The position numbers were made by a program, and so were the translations under genes. This document shows positions 48,426 through 60,829 of a stretch of DNA of 64,000 nt, one piece after another (the stretch's first letter is position 1; every line of letters begins with the position of its first letter). The DNA comes from Epiperipatus broadwayi (taxonomy: Eukaryota; Onychophora; Udeonychophora; Euonychophora; Peripatidae): the NCBI GenBank assembly GCA_028023455.1, contig JAQFVV010006203.1, positions 11,258,876 through 11,322,875 of the forward strand. The letters are read 5' to 3'. The notes under the pieces are model-generated. The model was given only the letters and a program-made list of their open reading frames with translations, had not been told where the DNA came from and searched no databases.

Positions 48426-49914
48426 TAGATGATTTTAAATTTATCTTTATATGCTTAAATAAAACTACACTATTCTCCAAATATATTTCTGCAAAATTAA
48501 ATTATTAAACCATCTCTTTAAAAGTCAGCCATAGGGAAATGTTATGATGATATGATGTTGGATTAAGTTTATTGATATTATTTGATTGTCACGTATGACC
48601 TAAGTTATAGGACTATAACCACTTCATAATTAATGTATTCTAATCTCATTCTGACCATAAAACTAGTGTTATTAAAATGACCCCCTGTTAAATATAGTAA
48701 GTAGTTATCTGATTATCACACACATATGAAAGTTTTAAACTTAACAAATAAATATTTAATGTAATTTTAAATAAGGGTTTAAATAAATAGAAATAAATAC
48801 ATACTATCCCCAAAATATATATGTAGTAAATTCTTATATCTTATAAAAAGGATAATGAATATTATCATAGTGAATTTAGATTAGTTAAACAAATAGTAAA
48901 ATGAATTATAGGTGAACAAGTCAGATTTTCCTCTTTTTCCACATAGATTAAATGCAGATTTATAATCTCATTAGAGGTAAAAAGAAAAAGAAATATTTCA
49001 AAGATTAATAATAGTAACTCCTAAATAATTAAATATATAATGGAATAAAATTACATCTTTAAATATAACCAAAGTTAATATTGAAAAATTATGAAATTTG
49101 ATTAAAAAAAAACGAAAAAAGCAAGAATCTAAATATCCTCATCTAGATTTGTAATGTTTGAGTTTTAATTGCAATTTTGTAAGTCACATGATTTTGGTAT
49201 AATTGGAATTGTCCAATCACACATTCCAGTATTTACTGTCACAGTACAGAATCTTTCTATGCTACTATTAATAAGACAACTTCTCTTTTACATAGATTAC
49301 CATGTTTCATTATAGTGCTGGATCTGTCATGGACTGGAAATTTGCTTGGTTAACTTTATGTATGAACATGTGCCAATTTAGGATGTAAGTGCTTTCTGCA
49401 GGAATGCCAACTATATTTTATATTTGAATCCAGGTCTTATATACCCACTGACCTCATTGTGTAGTTGAGATTACATATGAACATCTTTACTTTTTAATTC
49501 CACATTACTTTTTGAATTGCAACTTTATTAATTCATTAAGTACATTTTTAATGCTGTTTTAATCTCGTTTACCTAAAACTTATTTCCTGAAACTATTGGT
49601 TATTAACAAAACTTCAAAACTACTTAATTATATTTACATTTTTCTTTTAAATCAAATCATTTTTAAATATTGAAAACACTTCATTTTTCTAAATAATGAT
49701 AAATAAAATCGTTACAAATTTGATACAAAATCATTCAGTATAAGTTTACAATATTTTATACACCTTTTTGAATTCAAGTCTTTTACAAATAAATAATTAG
49801 AAATAGAATTTTTATCAAACATTTTTATTACATATTTTATTACAAAATGCATCATGTATGTACTACAGACTATTTTCAAATATATTGGCAAACTGTACAT
49901 TTATGACATCTTAT

Positions 49915-51735
49915 CATCATCAATAGTGTTCTGTCCCATGGATAGGTCCAGAGAGTAGTTACATCATCAATTTATCCATTTCCCCTTCCATTCTCTTCAT
50001 TGCCCAGATCTTCAATTCCATGTAACTCTTCCATATCTTATATCATCCAACAATGCCAATCTTTTCTATCTATTTTTCTTGCTCCCACTCACTATTCCCT
50101 CCAAAACATCTTTCATTAAACTATACTTTCTTTTTAATATATGTCCAATCCAGTTTCTTTTTCTAATTTCCTCAATCAAATTTCTTTTTTCATTTGCTCT
50201 TTTCAAAATTTCTTCATTTGTTATTTTATTCAGCCAATTGATTTTCCCCTCATTTTTCTCTATACCCACATCTCAAAGGCTTCCAATCTGTTCCTAATTT
50301 TTATTACTCATTGTTCACATTTCACAACCAATTCTCTCTTCAAAAGCCCACAAAATATTTTCTTTTTTTTAATAAATGCTTTCTTTGCCAATGTTATTCT
50401 TCTTTTAACTTCATCTTCCCTTCTTCCATCCTCACTCAATAAACTATCCAAATATTTAAATCCCTTTACCTGTTGAGCTATGTTACCATGGACTTCCATC
50501 TGCAGTCTTTTTGCATTCCTCCCTATCCATAAACACTTAATCTTATCAACATTAATCTTCATTTCATATTTCATACATTCTTCTTCCAATATATTCAACA
50601 TATCCTGAAAACACTTTTCATCCACAGCTGTAATAGTCATATCTTCTGCAAATCTTATACATTTTATTACTCTCCCTCCAACATTTGCTCCTCCACAGTC
50701 CAAATAATTATTTAACATGATTTCTAAATAAGCATTAAAAAGAACAGGTGATATACTGCAACCTTGCCTAATTTCTCTTTCTATATTCACTTTATCAGTC
50801 TCATAATTCTCCAATCTAATTCTTATACTTTATCCAGTATATATATTCCAAATCAATCTTCTCTTATTCAAAAACATTCCTTTATTTTTTAAGATGATTA
50901 CAAGTTTATTTCAGATTACTCTAGCAAATGCTTTTTCCAAATTCACAAAGCATATACTAATTCCTTTATCTTTTTCAAGATATATCTTTGCAATTACTCT
51001 AACAACACCAATGGCATCTCTTGAATTTTTCCCTCTCTGAAAACTAAATTGTTTTACTTCAATATAATACTCTATTTCCCCATAAATTTTTTGAGTTAAA
51101 ATCCTCATAAAACTTTAAAAGCATGAGATAACAAATTCAGTGTCTTGTACTCTTCACATTTAGCAGCTCTCTTCTTTTTAACAATTGGAATCATTATAGT
51201 CCTTAAAAAATTGTCAGGCCAAACTTCACTATTATATATAAAATTGCAAAACTCAACTATTTCCTTCATAGTAAATTCTCCTATTTCTTTCAAAAATTCT
51301 ATAGGTATTGCATCAAATCTAATAGCCTTACCATTCCTCACTTGTGCAATTGATTTTCTTACTTCATCTGGCAATATGTCCATACCTTTATCATCTACTT
51401 CATTTTTAAGTTCTTAATTAATTGAATTATTTTCTTTTCTAAATAAACGTTAAAGACATTTTTTACCATCTTTTTAATACATCATTGCTATCAGTTAATC
51501 TCTTTCCATTCGTATGCACACTTTCACTTGCTAACCATATTTTTTTCTGCCAAGAGACATTTCTAATTCTGTCAAATACCAAATTATATTGTTTCATCTA
51601 ATGAAGCATTTCTATCTCTCTACATTTTTGTTCCAACAATTTCTCTTTTGTTAAATCTGTTTCTCTTCTTATCTCAGTGTTAATTTTTCTATATGCACTT
51701 TGCCATTTTTCACTATTAACATTCATTCATCTTCA
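49915..51735 (-). pseudogene. Non-LTR retrotransposon (RTE-like LINE), decayed RT ORF
   Basis: The minus strand shows, in order: linker (51735-51420), RT N-part RNGKAIRFDAIPIEFLKEIG (51383-51105), RILTQKIYG and FQRGKNSRDAI with FVNLEKAFARV (51108-50911), GCSISPVLFNAYLE with IRFAEDM (50814-50308), then a C-terminal RNWIGHILKRKYSL block (50269-50066) and a GRVTW-like tail to about 49930. The catalytic FADD reads FAED and the FVDLEKAFD motif reads FVNLEKAFA, so the first metal-binding Asp and one of the paired Asp are lost. Several frameshifts separate the parts. The endonuclease domain is absent. A GATGATGATAAG end near 49915 looks like a microsatellite-type 3' tail. The family order matches RTs often annotated next to craniofacial-development-protein-2-like endonucleases (RTE type), but I have not tested the clade. 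Confidence 0.88.
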
Positions 51736-52374
51736 CCATACTTCCATGTATATATGAAGTGATCACATATATATTTATGATTTGTGTAATTTTGTGGTTG
51801 TATATTTCAGTGATAGTTTTCCTATCATCTAAATGTTCTATTTCAAATTTTTTCAAAAAATCTAGTAAGTGGACTGTTTTATTTGCAATTTAAACTTGCT
51901 TATGAGGTAATTTTTCCGTGGCATTCTTAAGACATATGTACAGGTTAAGAAAATTATTTTAATAATTAGTGCACTTATAGTTTCATATTTAAAAAAAACA
52001 AAACAATTATATCAAAAACTCTTGAAATTAAACTGGAAAGCATTTACCTGATTTTGATTATGTTGTTTCTATTTTTGATAGTTTTTCTATTTTTTATAAC
52101 AAATAATAAAATAGACGTTTAAGAATTATCATGAAAATATCAACCAAAAATTAATTTAGTCCAAAATTGCTTTTAACTATTCTAAATTGTTTTTATTCTT
52201 ATTTTATTTTAAAAAGTTATGTTTATGAATCTTTTAAGACAATAATTAAAATTTAAACATTTAAATTTTAATTAATTTATTTGAATTTTAGACTTTGGAA
52301 ATAAATTTACTTAAATTTTTTGTTAACATGATTTCAGAAAATATCAAAAAACAAAACAAAAATAAGAACAAGAA

Positions 52375-54225
52375 AATGGAAGCTTCCAGAAAGAATGGGT
52401 AGAAAATTTTGATTTTATTGACCATAATGAAAATTCATTGGGTCTTATTTGTATAATTACAATTGCAAACTATAGATTAAGCAATTTACATCAACATTAT
52501 GAAGGAAATTATCCCCCAAATTGCAAACAGAGAAACATTAAGTCATTACAATCAAATCTTCATAATCAGTAAGGACTCTTATCTTCTTTTAGTTATGAAG
52601 ATGACAGAGCCAATAAAACTAGTTTTTTGGTAGCTTGGAATATTGTCCATCCATATGGAGAAGAATTTACTAAAACAAACATGGAAGAAGTGGTTAAAGT
52701 TTTGGATTCAGATAATACAAAACTGCATAAATTGGTCACAGAAGGTTTTATGTCTTGCTGTACAACTGAGCACCATATTAGTGAAATTAGTAAAAATGTT
52801 GAAAATAGTTTGATGTCTGATTTGAAAAATTGTCCAGCATTCAGTTTAGGTCTTGATAAGTCTACAGACATTCAGAACATTCTGCAATTGGCCATTTTTG
52901 TGTACTATGTATCTGCAGATGTAAATGGGAAGAAACAACTACAGTATCAGTGTCAAAAATGCACTTAATGAGATAAAGAACAGGTTCAAATTGCCTCATA
53001 ATAAACTTGTAAATGTTACAACTGGCAGAACCTCTGCAATGATAGAAAAAAATGTCTTATTATTAAACAATGATTCTAAAATTCCATGTTTTGTCCCTCT
53101 TCACTGCATAACTCACAGTGAGCATCTCATAACAAAGTACTTAAAATACAAAAATGTGTGGAAGATTGTTTTTCAGATTGCAAATTTAATTAAAACAAAT
53201 GCCAAAACACATTGTCTATTTAAAAACTTTTTAGAAGAGTTAAATGATGAAACAGATAAATTTCCCAGTGATCTCTCCTTATGTTCTGTTATAAGATGGT
53301 TGCAAACTTACAACCTTTTGAGATGTTTTGTGGAACTCCTAAATTCTATCATAACATTTTTTTTTAAAAAAAGAAATATATATACTCAGAATTGGAAAAT
53401 GAACAGTGGCAAACTCTCTGTGATCATGTGATGATTAGTGATTTAATTAGAAAATGAATCTTTTCTTTCTGCCTTAATGTTCCTTACATACATTTGGAAC
53501 ATTTGCAAACACTTTGACATTACAAGGAAAGAGGAAAATGATTAGTGTTTTGTAACAAATTGTATTTAGTTTTGAAACTAAACTTTGGCTTTTTGTGCAG
53601 ATCTTATGATCAGAATATTTAATTAATTTCCACAGTAAAAAGAAATATGATTTATATCAAAGAAGAAAAATTATAAATAATATACCATATACACCTCAAT
53701 TTACACTCTACAATGCAGTTTAACATATGATTTATTTTATTTCCTCTTGCCTACAGTTTCAACTGTCCAGCAGTCATCATCAGAGCTTTTATAAACCTCA
53801 CCACTTCTACTCCTCTAATACTCCAAAGAAAAATTATGTGAATATAAAGAAAAAGTGGAAGGATTGCAAGCAGATTTCAAATGTAGGTTTGAAAGATTTG
53901 AAAAGTTTTAAATGGATTTCCAATATCTAAAATAATAATTGTTGAAAAAGTGGCAGGGAAATTGGAATTATTAGAGATGAAAGAGGATTAGGAGTTGCAA
54001 ATGCATCACAAATCTAATTTTCTAATTGAATTTTGGAAATTCATACCAGAATCAAAATATCCACATTTAAAGAAAACTTCTTGCCATCTAGTTTCAATTT
54101 TTGATATTACATATTGCTGTGAATCATTGTATTCAACAATAAAGTTTGTGAAGTTGAAATATTGTTCACAGTTGATCAATCAGCAGGTCACAGAATTGCT
54201 GCTAACAACTTTAACAAATTAGCAC
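52375..54225 (+). pseudogene. hAT-type transposase relic (GTF2IRD2/ZBED-like)
   Basis: Three pieces in order. 52393-52968: EWVENFDFIDHNEN... with a BED-like LICIITIANYRLSNLHQHY, a stop near 52569, then FVAWNIVHPYGEEF-type text and FSLGLDKSTDIQNILQLAIF (the family's LDxSTDixdxxQL motif). 52925-53431, another frame: VTTGRTSAMI, PLHCITHSEHL and VIRWLQTYNLLRCFVELL (HCxxHxExL and VRWLSRGxxLxRFxEL). 53995-54222: YPHLKKTSC...ITYCCESLYSTIKFVK, the C-terminal hAT dimerisation motif. The catalytic DDE context is broken by frameshifts and 53437-53990 is badly degraded. Terminal repeats were not found. A dead transposon, not a host gene. Confidence 0.88.
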
Positions 54226-55764
54226 CAAATTTCAAAGATTTGACCGAAGGTCCTCGTTAAGTGTTATACTTTTTATTAATAAATTTTTATTATCATACTT
54301 TATTTTTATTATGAAAATTTTGAAATTATTCTGTATTTTTTTCTTCTTAATTATATTTTCTTATATATTTTATGCAGCAGTTAAAACTTGTGGAGATTGT
54401 CATCATATTAATTAAGTTAAATAAAATTAGACTATATGTATTTATTCTTGTGTACGTACTTAATATGATGTGTTTCTTTACAATAAATGTAAAACTGACA
54501 TGCAGCTATCATTGACCTCATGCGTGACTACTCCTTGCAAAGCCAGAAATTAAAAAATTTTCTTATATTTACTTATTTTCTAAATTTCTTCCGTAATCAA
54601 GCAAATAATTAGTTCATGCCTGAGTAGTTTTTTTTATTATAAACATCATTATGATTAGATATGTTAAATTATTTTTGTTATGGAACTTAACTGAATTATA
54701 TAAACACAAGATTAAAGAGGTATGGCATATAGCTAACAATCCTAACTCCATGAATATAAAGAAATCCTGTTTCCCCCTGTCGATAAAATGGGCCACATAA
54801 TTTACATAAATTTACATGCACCCGCCTCCGCAAATCACATTGCGATGCATATGAGACCACACGTAGTCCTCGAAAGCGCTGTTTCAATAAATACGTAGTT
54901 ATTACTAGCTTTTCTTACGGTAGCGACTAAGCAAATACATTTTGAATTAACACACTATTATAAATTCATTTATTTATGTATAAATAATAAAGATTCATCA
55001 AAATTTGCTATAATAAAGTAATAATCCATTATAATTTCCAGAATTTTTATTCATTTAAAAATTTTGAATTGGTTAATTGAGTCAGAAGAATAAAGCCAAT
55101 TCCTGATAGATTTTTCTTTATCATTATAATTGGAATTGACGTCAGCTTTCTTTTCTTTCTAATTTAATTCATTTTCTGTTAAAATTTAATCTGAAATTTA
55201 ATCTTTATTTTGCTGTCATTTCGTAAACATTATATCAAATTGTATTTTCTTAGAATTTTGCATCAAAATTTTTCGAAATATAATATATCATGCTATTTAA
55301 ATATATTTATCTTATTTTGTTTCATTTTTATTTATTTTAAGAAAAGTTTACTGAAAAAAAAAACATGCAAATGAAAATTATTCCTACAAACAAAGATAAA
55401 ACATGAAAATATATATATTGCTTTTATTAAGAATTTATTAATATTTTTTTAATAACAGAAGCAGATAAGTTTGAATATATATTTGGTACAATGTCATAAT
55501 GCAGAACAATATATAAAATAGAAATTCATATAACATTTTACTCAAGCAAAATAGCAAATTAATACTAATTTCCTCTCATGACCATGATTTTATCTAAACT
55601 AAGCACAAAACACACATATTCGCAAGGTGCATATATATATAACCATTAGAAACCAGTCAACACTTAGACAATCCCAATATAGATAACAATCAAAAATTTC
55701 AAGCTGTTGTCAAGGCAACATCCTTATATATATATAAACAAAGACAGTTAATCAACCTCCCCCA

Positions 55765-56105
55765 ATATACATATACATTAAGCTATGTTTAACGTAAAGT
55801 TTACATATTAAATCTTATTTAATTATTATAATCAAGGTCTTAAAAGTAAGATACTGTCTCCAGCCTTGCATAATTAATTATGAGTATAGTAATTCTTAAA
55901 TGCCATATTCCATCTGGCTGTAAATTAATTTTACTCTGAATTACTAACAATAATAATTATAAACATCAGAGTTCCAACGAATAGATGAATTCTTTCTATT
56001 TTTGATCCTTTGTTCAACATGTAGAGTGTTTTTAATTTATTGCTAGGGAAGGAGTGATTTACTTCCTGTGTTTGCATATACATTGAGCTATGTTTAATTT
56101 AATAT
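55765..56105. repeat. Direct repeat around the left edge of the second Penelope pair
   Basis: ATATACATTAAGCTATGTTTAA (55771) recurs as ATATACATTGAGCTATGTTTAA at 56075. Between them is AT-rich sequence without a recognised feature. The upstream 55600-55740 holds a GTTGTCAAGGCAAC hairpin beside (TA)n. Confidence 0.45.
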
Positions 56106-56943
56106 ATATATAACAAAAAATAACCTTCCCATAATTCATTTCAACAATCGCTTGCCCCATAAAAGATAATCTCTACATTGTCTAATAATTTTTTATGACT
56201 TGTATTCATTTCACGAATATACAAAGGTGAGTTATGATACCTATTTTTAATTCTACACTTATGGGCTTTAACTTTTTCATTAAGATTTAATTTACCATGA
56301 CCTATATATATATTGTAATAACTGCAAGGAATCTTATAAACTATACCAAGAATACAATGATCAACAATAGACTGTTTTGAAGTACAGTACTTAATAATGA
56401 ATTTAAATCAAGGCTTTTCTCCCAAGAAATTTTCATAACAGACAAGAAATGATTATTTTTATAAACCAATCTATAAATCGAAGACCTAAATGTTAAAGAA
56501 GTAATTTTTTTATTGTCATTAACATTACAATTTTTATTATAATATTCCAAATAAATTACTGATTGTAGCTCAAGTCAATGTAATCAGAAGCAAATTGATC
56601 TCTTTGAATATAAGAATTTCTTTCAAAATTATTACCTTTTATTCCTAAAAAAAAATTGTTATGAATAAAGGGTTGGCAAATGTTTGCCTTAATATACTAT
56701 TTAAATTTTTATGTTTAATGAAATGACTACAAAGTAAATTATTATTAACTTTATCAACACTTAAATGTAAAATCTTTAACTTAACAAAACCAAACATATC
56801 CCCCATGGTAAAATTAAGATTAAAATCAAAAGCATTCAATCCATCAAAAAAATTTCTTTAATTTATCTTTCCGAGTATCAAACAATCATTAACATATCTA
56901 ACAAATAATTTCATAGAAACAGAAAAATGGTTAATATTACTAT
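56106..56943 (-). pseudogene. Second Penelope-like element, left copy: RT and GIY-YIG fragments
   Basis: Minus strand from 56943: NHFSVSMKLFVRYVNDCL (RT motif C, YVDD changed to YVND), then GLNAFDFNLNFTMGDMFGFV, then a region to 56341 reading KISWEKSLDLNSLL, and finally GIVYKIPCSYYNIYIG, LNEKVKAHKCRIKNR, the GIY-YIG endonuclease start. Several frameshifts. The two RT pieces and the endonuclease piece are collinear with the right copy at 57043-57850. It differs strongly in sequence from the element at 4.4-6.4 kb, so two Penelope subfamilies are present. Confidence 0.82.
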
Positions 56944-57042
56944 AGATGTGTGTAATAATGGATCTCAGAAAATTAAAGAAGGATGGGTTATTGGTTATGT
57001 TATTATTCCTTTAATGTGCTCTGTCAATATTGATTTTTTTAT

Positions 57043-57850
57043 AAAGTAATATTATTAACCATTTTTCTGTTATTTTTTTAAAAAATGATTTGCTAGATAT
57101 GTTGATGACAGTTTGTCTATTATTCAGAAAGATAAAATGAAGAAAATTTTTGATGGATTAAATGCTTTTGATTTTAATATTAATTTTACTATTGATGAAA
57201 TTATTCTCGATTTTGTTAAGCTAAAAGTTTTAGATTTTAAGTTTTGATAAGGATCACGATACTCACTTTTTAGACATGTTATTAAACACAAAAATTTAAA
57301 AGTTATAATAAGGCCTGATGGTTATCAACCCTTTATTCATAAAAAAATAATAATAAATTTTTATTATAGGAATAAAAGTCTTAATAATTTTGAAAATAAT
57401 ACTTATATTCAAAGAAGTCAATTTGCTTCTGATTATATTGAATTGGGTTATAATTTTGAATTTATTATAGATATTATATTTAATAATATCTACAAGTGTA
57501 ATATTAATAAAAAGATTTCTTCAATTGGAATAAAAAAGTTTATTTCTTTATCATTAAAGTCATCAATTCATAAACTAGTTTATAAGAATGATTATTTATT
57601 GTATAGTATGAAAGTTTCTTGGAAGAAAAGCCTTGATTTAAATACATTATTAAATAGTTCAAAACAGTCTATTGATGGTAAATGTATTCCTACATATAGT
57701 TTATAAAATTTATTGCAATTGTCATCAAACTTATGTAAGTCAAAGTAAATTAAGTCTTAATGAAAATGTTAAAATTCATAAGAATGAGTTAAATATATGT
57801 ATCATAACTTGATTTTGTATATTCATAAATTGAATATGCATCATAAAATA
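57043..57850 (+). pseudogene. Second Penelope-like element, right copy: RT and GIY-YIG fragments
   Basis: 57089-57246 reads FARYVDDSLSIIQKDK and then GLNAFDFNINFTIDEIILDF: RT motif C with an intact YVDD followed by the INFTxExE region of Penelope RTs. 57443-57706 continues GYNFEFIIDIIF...MKVSWKKSLDLNTLL. After a one-base frameshift at about 57700 the GIY-YIG start reads IVYKIYCNCHQTYVSQS and LNENVKIHK to about 57800. It is head to head with the left copy, with about 100 bp between them. Truncated and frameshifted, so inactive. Confidence 0.82.
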
Positions 57851-59738
57851 ATATTTGACAATGTAAATACTATCTTTTATTAAAAAAAATAAAGACACTG
57901 ATAATAAATCTTCTGGAATCTGTGTGACTAAGAAATGTATATACATAGTAACAAATAAGATAAAAAGTAAAAAACAGCTCATTTGTAGAATTTCCTTTTA
58001 TTTGAGCAGTACAGAAATGTGCCAAAAATATAAAAAAAACCGAAAAATTATATTGAGAAACTTCTAAGTACACTTATCACTATATTCAAAATGAGCTATA
58101 TTCAATTTATTGATTATAACATACATTATACATTGCATGCCAATAATAATATTTATCAAAGCTTTTTCATCACATATTTATTCCCTTTTCAGGAAGCTAC
58201 TGCAGAGAGAGAAGATATTGACCATTTTTCTTAAACAAATTCAGAGTCCTCTAATAAAAAATGGATTAGGTTTACATTTTATAAATATTTTTCAAATATA
58301 AAATATACTTTTTAGTTATGTGCAAAAATTTTATTTGTTTAGAGATTATATTTAAAGTCACATTCTATGATAAGACACTGCCACAACTTAACATAGTATA
58401 TTACTCTTCTGAAAATAGATTTAACTATTGGAAAATTCAATCATTAATTTTCCCTTCCTCATTGAATAATTATAATTATAGTATAACAATTTTAAAAACA
58501 AACAATAAAAAGTTAATGTATAAATGCAGTTTTAGGCACTTAACCCCAAATTTTATGATTTTCTTTCCAAACTAAACCAATAAATACATTCTATTCTACA
58601 GCTGTACAAATGCAATATACATTGCTCTAATATTGATGATATATTCAATCTGTCTCATAAAGAGACAGAAATTCAATTATACTTTCTTAAGCTCAATATT
58701 GACAACTCCCAAATTATTTGATAACAAAATTATAACATTCATACCCTTTTGCAAACACTGTATAAAGATAAATTGACACATATTCAGCCCAACACATTCT
58801 CATCATTTTCATTATAGTGTTCCAGATGTATGCTTATGTACACAAGAAGTTATCCAAATAGATTTTGAAACAAACAATGGATGAAAAAATCTCATCTTAT
58901 GATGTATGCATTTACATGATCACTGATGCAACAATGTTTGAACTAATGCTACAATTTACTAAATGATGAGAAGAAACTGTGATAACATAAATAGATTTGG
59001 ACAATTATGGTCAACATATTTTTTATACTATTATGTGATTGGATTCTCACTGCATAATGTCAAACATTGTACATATATTTATTGCTTTGTAATATCTCAT
59101 AATTTTCATTAGAGCCCCCTTTTGAAAAATTAAAAAAAATGAAAAAAATATAGAAGTATTGATTAAAAATGTAATAGAACTTATATTATTGTGAATTTCT
59201 CAAAGTGATTTTTTTAAAGAAAGGGATTGGCCAGTGCTGTTCACCTATATGACAGTTGTTCTTTGGAGAATGTGTATTCTCTGGAAGAATGTGTATTCTG
59301 CCTTTCAACTTTGTGACAATAGTTCTCTGACCTTAACTCCAAATGCATTGATTAGGTATTGCCAGATCCCCATACATAATGGAAACATTTGGATTCAGTG
59401 AGCATCATCATATATTGGCTGTTCTTGCCTTTTGATATACATTATTTATTTGTATACACATTGATCCATGACAATGGATGTTCAATCCAGTCTAAATAAA
59501 ATGAAATCAGGAGTAGTCCATTATTTGAAGGGAAAAGTGAGATATGATGTATAGTAATTTATTTAAAAATCCAAAAAGAAATCAGAAATTTTAATGTGTT
59601 AAACTTGATAATGTTTTCATATATCCAGTGTACCCCAATGAAAAGATAATTGATGATTGATTCTCTCTCAAAATTACCTGAAGCACCATTTCTGAATGAA
59701 CTCATATGTTACATAGCAACATGACTTAGAGGAAGAAC

Positions 59739-59743
<5 letters not shown>

Positions 59744-59833
<90 letters not shown>

Positions 59834-59834
59834 C
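59744..59834 (+). repeat. (AT)n(AG)n compound microsatellite
   Basis: About 35 AT units pass directly into about 11 AG units, immediately upstream of the hammerhead palindrome. Confidence 0.97.
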
Positions 59835-59882
59835 TCACAAACAAGCTCTTAACAATCTTTGCAGAATATCCCCAACTTTCTT

Positions 59883-59945
59883 GAATATCCTAGCACCTCA
59901 CTGAGGAAGCCAGTGGCAGAAACTGGTCTGTAGTTGGGGATATTC
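59883..59945 (+). ncRNA. Hammerhead ribozyme motif 1 of the tandem pair
   Basis: GAATATCC (distal stem I), ...CA, CTGAGGA (59901-59907, fits CUGANGA), stem II GCC-AGT-GGC, A, GAAA (59919-59922), C-TG-GTC (stem III of two pairs with the classical GUC triplet, 59926-59928), TG..., GGATATTC (59938-59945) which pairs all 8 bases with GAATATCC. Core bases fit the consensus. Stem II lacks the usual closing pair (A opposite A). Confidence 0.65.
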
Positions 59946-59949
59946 TGTA

Positions 59950-60005
59950 AAGCTTCACTGAGGAAGCCAGTAGCAGAAACCGGTCTGATGTTAGGGATAT
60001 TCTTC
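59950..60005 (+). ncRNA. Hammerhead ribozyme motif 2 of the tandem pair
   Basis: CTGAGGA (59958-59964), stem II GCC-AGT-AGC (one mismatch), GAAA (59976-59979), C-CG-GTC (GTC at 59983-59985), TGATGTTAGGGATATTC. Its 3' arm can pair with the outer left arm of the palindrome at 59860-59876 rather than with a local partner. Weaker than motif 1. Confidence 0.55.
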
Positions 60006-60340
60006 AAAGCTTGTTAAGAGCTTATTTGCAAGCTTTATATATAACATTTGTAATACAAATTTGTTAAATTAGGTCATGTAACATATGACTTGATTTCTTT
60101 GTAATATATATATATGAATTATAAATATTATTAAATAAGAGATGATAATAATTTAGATTTAAAACCAGCTGATGATATAACGTTTACAATCAAAACATGA
60201 ATTCTGAGGAATTATTATTTTTCAATACGTCTGGTTAGGTTGTTTAATTTCATTTATTTTTAAATATTACAATATATAATAGATGGTTCATTTTTCCATA
60301 TTATTTTATATAGATATGCTTTATTTTATATTATTTGTAG

Positions 60341-60424
60341 GCAGTGAAAAGGTTAAAGAATCTAACACATACGGGGATGCTTTAAACGAAGCCAACAATA
60401 TTAACAAAAGTTTATTAGTATTAG
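60341..60424 (+). CDS. KIF12: KIF12-like kinesin, exon after switch II
   Basis: Acceptor TTATTTGTAG, donor GTAATA. GC completes the glycine of DLAG, then SEKVKESNTYGDALNEANNI and NKSLLVLG. Together with the previous exon this gives DLAGSE (switch II) and the NxNKSLxxLG helix, both universal in kinesin motors. EAN-x-IN-x-SLL-x-LG is close to vertebrate KIF12 (EANSINRSLLALG). The exon ends with the first G of the next codon. The next exon should carry HIPYRDSKLTxLLxDSLGG; it is not in the remaining 3.6 kb, so the gene leaves the window. Confidence 0.95.
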
Positions 60425-60829
60425 GTAATAGATTATATTTTTCAATAATTAAATAATTCACTTTAATGCTTTTGATTTTAGATAACACTTTTATAAATAC
60501 AGTAATAATAGGGTAAAACCTAAATATAAATCATAAATAAAAGTGTGATAATAACAAAATATTTTTTTACAGTCACAAAAATATTAAATATAAAATAAAC
60601 ATGTTAGTGTAAAAAAGTGAATGTGTGCACATATTGAAATATAAAAAGACTGTGGATTAAGCGTAAAATATAAATAATATGCCGTGTCTATATATTTAGG
60701 ATATTGTAAAAGTCGCTATATTAGGAAAATATATTTAGCACAAATATTAAATTGTAGATCCAATCTAATCAGATAAATCTGCACGTTAATAATATATACT
60801 TACATATTATACAATGTCAGTTATGTTAT

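Larger units (their letters stand above)
59838..60032. repeat. Palindromic element with two tandem hammerhead motifs
   Basis: A roughly 40-bp arm (59838-59876: AACAAGCTCTTAACAATC, TTTGCAGAATATCCCCAAC) is repeated inversely at 59990-60030. Between them are two direct copies of a 76-bp unit holding CACTGAGGAAGCCAG, GCAGAAACYGGTCTG and AGGGATATTC. Both units carry hammerhead cores. It shares GAAACTRGTCTGG/GGGATATT with the palindrome family at 36.2 and 48.3 kb, so the two families are related. Confidence 0.82.
38059..60340 (+). other. Kinesin intron (22.3 kb) filled with mobile elements
   Basis: Bounded by GTAAGA and TTATTTGTAG. It carries most of the retroelements of the window (hammerhead repeats, SINE, LINE, hAT, Penelope pair). 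Stretches without a supported feature: 38920-40930, 41570-42250, 43010-43690, 43760-44170, 44670-45780, 47740-48240, 48430-49900, 54230-55760 and 57850-59740. These are AT-rich and hold only short low-complexity ORFs. Confidence 0.85.

Noticed and set aside
50079-51417. Plus-strand ORFs (50079, 50141, 51145) over the LINE.
   Set aside because: They are antisense shadows of the minus-strand reverse transcriptase ORF; the F/S-rich text is the complement of K/E/R codons.
52593-52871. Minus-strand 92-codon ORF.
   Set aside because: Shadow of the hAT transposase frame on the plus strand.
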